From NCBI GenBank assembly GCA_044224705.1, contig JBGAJY010000289.1, positions 1-5,688 of the forward strand: 5,688 bases of DNA. The letters run 5' to 3'. Of the stretch, positions 1 through 5,264 are shown one piece after another. Positions within the stretch are counted from its first letter, which is position 1. Every line of letters begins with the position of its first letter. A program made the translations under genes and the position numbers. The notes below the pieces were generated by a model, which saw nothing but the letters and a program-made list of their open reading frames with translations, was not told where the DNA came from and did no database searches. The DNA is from M3007 sp044224705. GTDB taxonomy: Bacteria; Bacteroidota; Bacteroidia; Chitinophagales; Saprospiraceae.

Positions 1-64
1 TTGTTCGATTATACATGATCGCGTATAATCGAACAATCGAACCAATCGGACAATCGAATCAATT
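1..64. repeat. Palindromic intergenic repeat element, copy A (truncated by window edge)
   Basis: The first 36 bases form a perfect inverted repeat: TTGTTCGATTATA (1-13) and its exact complement TATAATCGAACAA (24-36), with a 10-nt loop. To the right come degenerate 8-9-bp units of the GAATCAATC type: GAACAATC, GAACCAATC, GGACAATC, GAATCAATT (31-64). The core GATCGCGTATAATCGAA (17-33) recurs with one mismatch at 2273-2289, so this is one of two members of a repeat family in the window. The last unit contains the stop codon of the minus-strand DUF3089 gene, so the element is that gene's 3' flank. A terminator or RNA-end-stabilising role is inferred; no clear U-tract is visible. It probably continues left of position 1. 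Confidence 0.8.
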
Positions 65-1093
65 GTGTTGACGGAGATACGCATCAGCGCGAACCCTGGC
101 GTTTTCGCGGACGTTGAAATAATAGAGATTCAGGTCGCCGATATGGTAATTTTTGCTGCGCAACAAAAAGCTGCCGGGGAATTTCGGTTTGACGCACAGC
201 AGGTAGCCGTTGTGCACTTCCGCGTCGGTGACCTGCGGCAGCACGGCGCAAAATTTGCGCAAAACAGCGCCCTTGTTGGCGGTTTTTGGCGCCCGCTGGC
301 CATCGGCCGTCGTCCAGGTAATCGGGTTGGTGCAAACGATGCCGTCGGGGTTTTGCGTCAACCGTTCGAGTCCGAAACTGCGCTCCCAGGTACGCCAGGT
401 ACAAAAACAATCGGTTTGGCTCGGGTCGTTGCAAGGCGGCAGGGATTTGAAAAAGTCGCTGCGAACCGGCCATCCGACGAGGTATGCCGCCACGAGTTGT
501 TTTTCATACGGTGTGCCTTCTATCAAGTCGCGCAGCAAAAACATGGCGTGCCGGGCGCCCTGGCTGTGTCCGGCGATAATGAACGGGCGGCCTTTGTTCC
601 AGTGTTCGAGATAGTAGAGGAAGGCCGTTTTGGTGTCTTCATACGCCAGATCGAGGGCCGCCTGGGCAGACTTTTTGTCTTTTTGACCAAAAAAAACCCG
701 CAGGTGGGCCTGCCGGTAGCGCGGCGCGAACACCCGCCCTGCGCCGTTGAAAATGGAAGCCTGGTAAAGGATAGTCGACTCGTCGGTTTTGGTATTGACG
801 CGCTTGTCGTTCACGTCGGCATTCCAGTGTTTTTCAAAACGCCGACTGCCTGTGTAGGTCGTAGGGTGCAGGAAAAAGACGTCCACGGGCTGGGTGGCCT
901 GCTCGTCGCGCACATCGGGGCAAGGTGTGCGGTCGGCCGGATCGGATTGAGCCGGATGAGCGGCCCAGTTCTTCAGGTCGGAATAATCGGGCGCCGGCGG
1001 GGCTTTGGCGCCGTCGAAGACGCCGGTGGGCAGGGTTGTTTTGCAGGCTCCAAGCGCCAGGAGGAACAAAAGAAGGGTAGTTTGTTTTTTCAT
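59..1093 (-). CDS. DUF3089-family alpha/beta-hydrolase lipoprotein
   Basis: A 344-residue protein, predicted to be an exported lipoprotein with an alpha/beta-hydrolase fold. The start at 1093 is chosen because it opens a clean lipoprotein signal: MKKQ, a hydrophobic run at residues 7-16, then the lipobox LGAC with Cys17 as lipidation site. A longer reading to 1201 would bury this signal. DVFFLHPTT (71-79) and the nucleophile elbow GHSQGA (175-180, Ser177) are typical of DUF3089. The C-terminal YHIGDLN region (316-322) offers His317 as a possible catalytic histidine. Several cysteines (221, 229, 231, 254, 282, 300) could form disulfides after export. Substrate and reaction are unknown; esterase or lipase-like activity is inference from the fold. 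The gene is divergent from the next hydrolase across 153 bp, and its TGA stop lies inside repeat copy A. No ribosome-binding site is evident. Confidence 0.87.
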   Translation of the reverse strand: MKKQTTLLLFLLALGACKTTLPTGVFDGAKAPPAPDYSDLKNWAAHPAQSDPADRTPCPDVRDEQATQPVDVFFLHPTTYTGSRRFEKHWNADVNDKRVNTKTDESTILYQASIFNGAGRVFAPRYRQAHLRVFFGQKDKKSAQAALDLAYEDTKTAFLYYLEHWNKGRPFIIAGHSQGARHAMFLLRDLIEGTPYEKQLVAAYLVGWPVRSDFFKSLPPCNDPSQTDCFCTWRTWERSFGLERLTQNPDGIVCTNPITWTTADGQRAPKTANKGAVLRKFCAVLPQVTDAEVHNGYLLCVKPKFPGSFLLRSKNYHIGDLNLYYFNVRENARVRADAYLRQHN

Positions 1094-1246
1094 TTCAAAT
1101 TGAGGTAGCCACAATTCGGACGGCAATTGACCGGCCCTGTCTGGTGGTGAATAATCTTCGGTCAGTAGAAAAATCGTGCAAACTTGTCCAAAAAGGAGCA
1201 ATGCCGTCGGGCCTTTTGGTGTTTTTGCATCAATTCTTGCTGAAAA

Positions 1247-2182
1247 ATGAAAAAACTCATCCGTCGCCTCTTCAAAATCACCCTTTGGTCGCTGCCGTTT
1301 CTGGCGCTGACCGGATGGTTTGTCGTGGAAAACGTACTGCCCTATACGCCCATCAAGCCTTACCGGACCAATAAAGAGCGCCGGGGGTGGATGTTGCCGC
1401 TGGGGTCGGAACCCTCAAATTATGGCCTTAACGCCCGACCATTGAATATTCAGACCCAAGACAGCCTGAGCCTGAAAGCGCTGTTCATACCTGCCATCAC
1501 CGCCTTGCCGGACCACCAAAAACCCATCACCCTGATCCTTGTTCACGGGATCGGAGGCTGCAAGGAGCATTTGTTGCCGTTTGCCCAAAAACTGGCCCAA
1601 CGGGGCATCAGCACCGTCCTGTTCGATCTGCGGGCCCACGGAGAAAGCGGCGGCGAGTACTGCACCTTCGGTTTTTATGAAAAATACGACCTGTCGGCGC
1701 TGGTCGACACGCTGCTGGCGCTTAATCCGGAACAAACCATCGGCATTTTTGGAAATTCACTTGGCGGAGCGATCGCTCTTCAAACCCTGGCTGAGGACAA
1801 ACGCCTGCATTTCGGCATCATCGAAAGTACCTTTCACGACCTGGAAGCCGTCACCGCCGAGTATGGCGAGGATTTGTTCGGGGTAAAAAGCTTCTGGCTG
1901 GCGCACCATGTCCTCGAAAAATCCGCCGTGATCGCTCATTTTGACCCATTTTCCGTGAAACCTGGTGAAGCGGCCCGGCAGATCACACAGCCGGTATTTA
2001 TGGCCCACGGCGATCAGGACGACCGAATTCCCATCGGGTTCGGAAAAATCAATTTTGACCACCTGGCATCCTCGCAAAAGACCTGGTACACCGTGTCTGG
2101 CGCAGGGCACCTCAACATTGGGAGGAAAGGAGGAGAGGCCTATTTCGAGGCGATGATGGGGTTTCTGGAAGGAGTGAAATGA
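1247..2182 (+). CDS. Membrane-anchored alpha/beta hydrolase (serine aminopeptidase S33 / Hydrolase_4-like)
   Basis: A 311-residue alpha/beta hydrolase with one N-terminal membrane segment (about residues 10-30, after the basic start MKKLIRR), so the catalytic domain probably faces the periplasm. The full catalytic set is visible: oxyanion-hole motif HGIGG (100-104), nucleophile elbow GNSLGG (169-174, Ser171), acid in HGDQD (254-258, probably Asp258) and histidine in GAGH (285-288, His288). DLRAHGESGG (127-136) is the usual strand-turn motif of COG1073/S33-type hydrolases. The substrate cannot be read from sequence; an ester or peptide bond is likely for the fold. It is unrelated at motif level to the divergent DUF3089 hydrolase. 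The ATG at 1247 is preceded by an A-rich stretch without a Shine-Dalgarno. The TGA stop shares its last two bases with the first unit of the downstream tandem repeat. Confidence 0.87.
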   Translation: MKKLIRRLFKITLWSLPFLALTGWFVVENVLPYTPIKPYRTNKERRGWMLPLGSEPSNYGLNARPLNIQTQDSLSLKALFIPAITALPDHQKPITLILVHGIGGCKEHLLPFAQKLAQRGISTVLFDLRAHGESGGEYCTFGFYEKYDLSALVDTLLALNPEQTIGIFGNSLGGAIALQTLAEDKRLHFGIIESTFHDLEAVTAEYGEDLFGVKSFWLAHHVLEKSAVIAHFDPFSVKPGEAARQITQPVFMAHGDQDDRIPIGFGKINFDHLASSQKTWYTVSGAGHLNIGRKGGEAYFEAMMGFLEGVK

Positions 2183-2270
2183 TTGATTCGATTGATTCGA
2201 TTGATTCGATTGATTCGATTGATTCGATTGATTCGATTGATTCGATTGATTCGATTGATTCGATTGATTC
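2181..2270. repeat. Ten-copy 9-bp tandem repeat (GATTGATTC)10
   Basis: Ten uninterrupted, identical copies of GATTGATTC run from 2181 to 2270. The array starts inside the TGA stop codon of the upstream hydrolase and forms the left arm of element copy B. Perfect identity over 90 bp suggests recent expansion by slippage and a copy number that may vary between strains. Because it lies downstream of the stop, changes in copy number would not alter the hydrolase protein. The unit is a multiple of three and is open in five of six frames, which creates low-complexity reading frames (IDS, ESI, NQS repeats) unlikely to be genes. Confidence 0.97.
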
Positions 2271-2322
2271 GCGATCGTGTATAATCGAAACAATCGAATC
2301 AATCGAATCAATCATTTCAATC
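2181..2322. terminator. Palindromic repeat element copy B; predicted bidirectional terminator between convergent genes
   Basis: The tandem array is followed by the core GATCGTGTATAATCGAA (2273-2289), matching copy A at 16 of 17 positions. Inverted units follow: GAAACAATC (2287-2295), GAATCAATC (2296-2304, 2305-2313) and a degenerate ATTTCAATC (2314-2322). Bases 2244-2271 can pair with 2286-2313: 28 positions with one mismatch (A2267/A2290) and a 14-nt loop. The element fills nearly the whole gap between the convergent hydrolase (stop 2180-2182) and fabG (stop 2326-2328). Both transcripts would therefore end in, or run through, a long AT-rich hairpin. The hairpin is seen in the sequence; termination or 3'-end protection is inferred. 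There is no separate U-tract. Confidence 0.6.
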
Positions 2323-2325
2323 ACC

Positions 2326-3066
2326 TCAGCAATTGAGCGCCCCGCATACCGACAGCACCTGCCCTGACACATACGACCCCATGTCGGAAGCCAGGTAAAC
2401 GCAGGCATTGGCCACGTCGGCGCCCGTGCCGAGGCGTTTCATGGGAATGGCGGAGAGGTAGCCTTCCTTCGTTTTTTCGTCGAGCACGGCAGTCATTTCC
2501 GTTTCGATAAAGCCGGGCGCGACGGCGTTGCAGCGAATGCCGCGGGAACCGTATTCCTTGGCGATGGACTTCGAAAAACCGATGATGCCGGCTTTGGAAG
2601 CGGCGTAGTTGGCCTGTCCGGCCTGACCGAACACGCCCACCACAGAACTCATGTTGATGATCGAACCACCCGCGCGCAGCATGGGTTTCAACGCGTGTTT
2701 GGTGAGGTTGAAGACCGATTTCAGGTTGGTTTGGATCACTTCGTCCCACTGTTGCTCGCTCATGCGAAGCATCAGGGTGTCGCGCGTGATGCCGGCGTTG
2801 TTGATGAGGATGTCGATCCGGCCAAAATCCTGGATAACCTGATTCACGAGCGCTTCGGCCTGAGTGTAGTCGCCGGCGTCGCTTTGGTAGGCACGGGCGG
2901 CGGCGCCAAGTTCGGTAGCCAGTGCGCCTGCGCGTTCGGCGGAGGCAGCGGAGACGTAGGTGAAGGCGACGGAGGCGCCATGTTCAACAAATTTGCGCAC
3001 CAGGGCTTCGCCGATGCCGCGCGCGCCGCCGGTGATGAGGGCAACTTTTCCGGATAACAATTGCAT
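2326..3066 (-). CDS. fabG: 3-oxoacyl-[acyl-carrier-protein] reductase FabG
   Basis: A 246-residue short-chain dehydrogenase/reductase, the usual FabG length. FabG uses NADPH to reduce 3-oxoacyl-ACP to 3-hydroxyacyl-ACP in the cytosolic type II fatty-acid elongation cycle. Visible motifs are the Rossmann glycine motif TGGARGIG (12-19), NNAG (89-92), and the catalytic residues Asn114, Ser141 (in MSSVVG), Tyr154 and Lys158 (YAASK). The segment VAPGFIETEMT (182-192) is typical of FabG rather than of generic SDRs. The C-terminus ends VCGALNC, unlike the VNGGMYMV end of E. coli FabG. The ATG at 3066 is preferred over a TTG at 3075 because it gives the normal FabG N-terminus (MQLLSGKVALITGG). The gene stands alone, convergent with the upstream hydrolase and divergent from the transporter; no acpP, fabD or fabF is adjacent in the window. 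Confidence 0.95.
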   Translation of the reverse strand: MQLLSGKVALITGGARGIGEALVRKFVEHGASVAFTYVSAASAERAGALATELGAAARAYQSDAGDYTQAEALVNQVIQDFGRIDILINNAGITRDTLMLRMSEQQWDEVIQTNLKSVFNLTKHALKPMLRAGGSIINMSSVVGVFGQAGQANYAASKAGIIGFSKSIAKEYGSRGIRCNAVAPGFIETEMTAVLDEKTKEGYLSAIPMKRLGTGADVANACVYLASDMGSYVSGQVLSVCGALNC

Positions 3067-3157
3067 GGAAAACAAGTGGGTTTGGTAAAAAATTCGCCAG
3101 TGGATTGGGTCGGCAAAGGTGAGAAAAACTGATCATACTCCGATTTTTCGGCACTTA

Positions 3158-3175
3158 CCGGAACTTAGCTTCCGG
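3158..3175. repeat. Short inverted repeat in the fabG-MFS divergent spacer
   Basis: CCGGAA (3158-3163) and TTCCGG (3170-3175) form a perfect 6-bp inverted repeat around CTTAGC, 31 bp before the transporter start and 91 bp from the fabG start. Position and symmetry would suit a regulator site or a small leader hairpin. Six-base arms can arise by chance, and no regulator gene is nearby, so function is open. No clear Bacteroidota promoter (TAnnTTTG) was found in this spacer. Confidence 0.3.
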
Positions 3176-3206
3176 CAAATCGTTTTCCTGCCTCGGCTTT
3201 CCGCAT

Positions 3207-4508
3207 ATGACAACATCCTCCCGCGACGCCTACGCCGCCCTTCGTATCCCCGACTACCGCCGTTTTCTGGCCATGCGCCTGGCAACCACGCTCGCTGTGC
3301 AGATCATGTCCGTCTCCGTCGGTTATTTTGTGTACGATCTGACGGGCGACCCGCTCAACCTGGGTCTGATCGGTCTGGCAGAAGCCCTTCCGGCCATAGG
3401 GATCAGCCTGTGGGCGGGCCATTTGGCCGACAAATACAACCGCAAAAGCCTGCTGATGGGCTGCCTCCTCGCGCTGACTTTGTGTTCTCTTGCCCTGGTT
3501 TGGCTGGCCGGCAACCGGGACGTTTTACCCAAAATGACCTTGTTGAGCGGCATTTTTGCCGTCATTTTTGTCAATGGCATCGCGCGCGGATTTTTCAGCC
3601 CGGCCAATTTTGCCCTGCTGCCGCAGCTGGTCGACAAAAAAACACTGCCCAACGCCATCACGTGGAACAGCAGCACCTGGGAGGTAGCCAGTGTCACGGG
3701 CCTGGGCCTGGGCGGCTTGATCTACGGCTTTGCCGGTGTGACGGCGGCCTTCACCGTGATGACCGTACTGTGTGTGCTGGCGCTGTTTTTTATCCTGCAA
3801 ATCAATTCGCGGCCCGTTCCGCCGACCGATCACCGCGAACCGGCTTTGGCCCGTATCCGGGCGGGATTGCGGTTTGTGTTCAGCAATCAAATGATTCTCG
3901 GCGCCATTGCGCTCGACTTGTTTGCAGTGTTGTTCGGCGGGGCGGTGGCTTTGCTACCGGTTTTTGCCAAAGACATTTTGCATGTGGGGGCCGAGGGGCT
4001 GGGCGTTTTGCGCGCAGCGATGTCGCTCGGCGCCATCAGCATGGCATTTATCCTTGCTCATCGCCCGCTGGGTCGGGGCGCAGGCAAACTGATGCTGGGC
4101 TGCGTGGCCGGCTTCGGGCTGTGCATCATCGGATTCGGGTTGTCGAAATATTTCTGGCTGTCGTTTTTTTTCCTCTTTGCGGCAGGCGTATTCGACGAGG
4201 TGAGCGTGTTCGTGCGTTCTTCCTTGTTGCAGCATTTGACGCCTGAAAACATGAAGGGACGCGTTTCATCGGTCAATTCGATGTTTATCACCTCTTCGAA
4301 CGAGCTCGGCGCGTTTGAGAGCGGGGTGGCGGCGCGAGTGTTCGGCAACGTGCCCCTGTCCGTGGTGTTCGGCGGTGTGATGACGCTGATGGTGGTCGGT
4401 ATCACCTGGTGGTGGGCGCCGAAAATCAGGAGATTGGATTTCAGCCGGCTGGAACACGGGGAAACAGAAACGCCGACTGTCGTCGTGGATGGCGACGAGT
4501 CGGCGTAG
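3207..4508 (+). CDS. MFS transporter, MFS_3 / EntS-like exporter family
   Basis: A 433-residue integral membrane protein with about twelve hydrophobic segments (roughly 22-44, 50-72, 81-101, 110-130, 158-178, 180-198, 229-252, 262-284, 293-312, 315-335, 355-376, 383-403) and a central cytoplasmic loop at about 199-227. The N-terminus LRIPDYRRFL (12-21) and the loop 2-3 motif GHLADKYNRK (71-80) mark the major facilitator superfamily. LTPENMKGRVSSV (344-356) is typical of the MFS_3 group, which includes the enterobactin exporter EntS and macrolide-efflux-like proteins. Proton-driven export of a small molecule is the family-level expectation; the substrate is not readable. The charged tail after residue 404 is cytoplasmic and poorly conserved. 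No siderophore or antibiotic genes adjoin it. The ATG at 3207 gives the standard family N-terminus and lacks a Shine-Dalgarno. This is the only complete gene here ending in TAG. Confidence 0.9.
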   Translation: MTTSSRDAYAALRIPDYRRFLAMRLATTLAVQIMSVSVGYFVYDLTGDPLNLGLIGLAEALPAIGISLWAGHLADKYNRKSLLMGCLLALTLCSLALVWLAGNRDVLPKMTLLSGIFAVIFVNGIARGFFSPANFALLPQLVDKKTLPNAITWNSSTWEVASVTGLGLGGLIYGFAGVTAAFTVMTVLCVLALFFILQINSRPVPPTDHREPALARIRAGLRFVFSNQMILGAIALDLFAVLFGGAVALLPVFAKDILHVGAEGLGVLRAAMSLGAISMAFILAHRPLGRGAGKLMLGCVAGFGLCIIGFGLSKYFWLSFFFLFAAGVFDEVSVFVRSSLLQHLTPENMKGRVSSVNSMFITSSNELGAFESGVAARVFGNVPLSVVFGGVMTLMVVGITWWWAPKIRRLDFSRLEHGETETPTVVVDGDESA

Positions 4509-4509
4509 T

Positions 4510-4570
4510 CTGGCAGCCCGGAATTTATTCCGGGCAGGGGTATTGCCCGGAATAAATTCCGGGCTACCAG
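4510..4570. terminator. Large palindrome filling the MFS-gcvH convergent gap; predicted bidirectional terminator
   Basis: Bases 4510-4536 and 4544-4570 form a 27-bp inverted repeat with one mismatch (C4514/A4566; G-U on the minus-strand transcript) and a 7-nt loop (GGGGTAT). Each arm is itself a palindrome, GCCCGGAAT-TT-ATTCCGGGC on the left and its complement on the right, so alternative folds (one long stem or two short ones) are possible. The palindrome begins one base after the MFS stop and ends two bases before the gcvH stop. It has no T-tract on either side, so it is not a textbook intrinsic terminator. A termination or mRNA-end-stabilising role is inferred. Its sequence is unrelated to elements A and B and resembles REP- or MITE-like dispersed repeats. 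Confidence 0.65.
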
Positions 4571-4572
4571 GT

Positions 4573-4965
4573 TCATCCCACGTGTGCTTCGTAGTCCGAG
4601 GAGGACATTAATTTGTCCAGATCGGCCGGGTTTTGAAGTTCCACTTTGACGATCCAGCCGTTGCCGTAGGGGTCTTCGTTGATCAGGGCCGGGTTGCCTT
4701 TTTTGGAATCGTCGAGGGCAGGATTGAATTCCAGCACTTTCGCGTCGACGGGCATGAAGAGGTCGGAGGTCGTTTTCACGGCTTCGACCGTGCCGAAGAC
4801 TTTGCCGGCCTGAACCGTTTCGCCGACGGTTTCCACTTCGATATAAACAAGTTCGCCGAGTTCGCCCTGGGCATAGTCGGTGATGCCCACGTAGGCGATG
4901 TTGCCACCTTCGAGGCGGATCCATTCGTGGTCTTCGGTGTATTTACAGTTAGCCGGGAAAGTCAT
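4573..4965 (-). CDS. gcvH: Glycine cleavage system H protein (lipoyl carrier)
   Basis: A 130-residue protein, within the normal 125-130 range. GcvH carries the lipoyl arm that shuttles the aminomethyl group from P-protein (GcvP) to T-protein (GcvT) and is reoxidised by L-protein, so glycine yields CO2, ammonia and methylene-tetrahydrofolate. The family start YTEDHEWI (9-16) is followed by VGITDYAQGELGE (26-38). The lipoylation site is Lys64 in VEAVKTTSDL (60-69). The C-terminal part has NPALINEDPYGNGWI (91-105), also standard. The ATG at 4965 is used because the frame upstream to 5097 codes for nothing GcvH-like and spans the predicted promoter. gcvP and gcvT are not in the window. In some lineages GcvH also supplies lipoate to other enzymes; nothing here tests that. 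Confidence 0.97.
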   Translation of the reverse strand: MTFPANCKYTEDHEWIRLEGGNIAYVGITDYAQGELGELVYIEVETVGETVQAGKVFGTVEAVKTTSDLFMPVDAKVLEFNPALDDSKKGNPALINEDPYGNGWIVKVELQNPADLDKLMSSSDYEAHVG

Positions 4966-5264
4966 AATTGGCGTTGTGATAGAGTGATAGATCAATGATT
5001 TCGGATGGTGGGCATTTGCCGGCGCTTGAAACCGGCGGGCCAAAAGTAGGGTTTTTGCCTTTTGATCAAATTCAGGGCGCAAAAAAATCGGCGACACAAT
5101 TCACAAAGGACGGCTTTGTCCGCTGCTGAAAATGCTCTGCTGGTCGAAAAGCGGCTTTTCCCGCGTTAAGTTTTTGTATTTTTCAAGGAAAGTCATCTTC
5201 TTTCGGCCGTTAAAATAATTGCCCTGCCAGATTATTCCGATCACTGCTTTATCTGTTATTTTCC
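4966..5264. other. Divergent spacer between gcvH and the aminopeptidase gene
   Basis: These 299 bp hold no supportable gene. The gcvH-side part carries the predicted promoter (5041-5070). A small hairpin, GAAAAG-CGG-CTTTTC, lies at 5146-5160. For the plus-strand aminopeptidase, TATTTTTC (5177-5184) is one base off the TAnnTTTG -7 consensus but has no good -33 partner, so its promoter is unassigned. No ribosome-binding site precedes the ATG at 5265. Confidence 0.5.
5041..5070 (-). promoter_or_regulatory. Predicted Bacteroidota-type promoter for gcvH
   Basis: Read on the minus strand, TTTG (5070-5067) is followed after 18 bp by TACTTTTG (5048-5041). This matches the Bacteroidota housekeeping consensus (TTTG near -33, TAnnTTTG near -7) at every defined base, with near-consensus spacing. 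It predicts a transcript start near 5035 and a leader of about 70 nt before the gcvH ATG at 4965. The leader contains CCGG-rich segments but no recognisable glycine riboswitch core. No equally good match was found upstream of the other genes. Confidence 0.6.

Noticed and set aside
65..1108. Long plus-strand open frame (347 codons) opposite the DUF3089 gene
   Set aside because: It is the antisense of a gene with clear lipobox and hydrolase motifs; its translation shows no recognisable domain and is low in complexity typical of GC-rich shadow frames.
1179..1186. CAAGTTTG on the minus strand as a promoter for the DUF3089 gene
   Set aside because: It has one mismatch and the nearest TTG elements are at the wrong spacing.
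2181..2322. CRISPR array
   Set aside because: The 9-bp units are contiguous without spacers and no cas gene is present.
2179..2367. 62-codon frame starting in an ATGA overlap with the hydrolase stop (MIDSIDSIDS...)
   Set aside because: The overlap looks like translational coupling, but the protein is just translated 9-mer repeat running into fabG antisense. The repeat is open in five of six frames, so the frame carries no evidence of coding.
3114..3121. CACCTTTG on the minus strand as a fabG promoter -7 element
   Set aside because: It has one mismatch to TAnnTTTG and no TTG at a suitable upstream distance.
3119..4246. 375-codon plus-strand frame overlapping the MFS gene
   Set aside because: Out of frame with the transporter, Pro/Arg/His-rich, no domain; the MFS frame has full family motifs and membrane segments.
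4966..5040. Glycine riboswitch in the gcvH leader
   Set aside because: The leader is only about 70 nt, too short for a tandem glycine riboswitch, and I see none of the conserved core segments.
4966..5097. N-terminal extension of gcvH to 5097
   Set aside because: GcvH proteins start close to YTEDHEW, the extra residues resemble nothing, and the extension runs across the predicted promoter.
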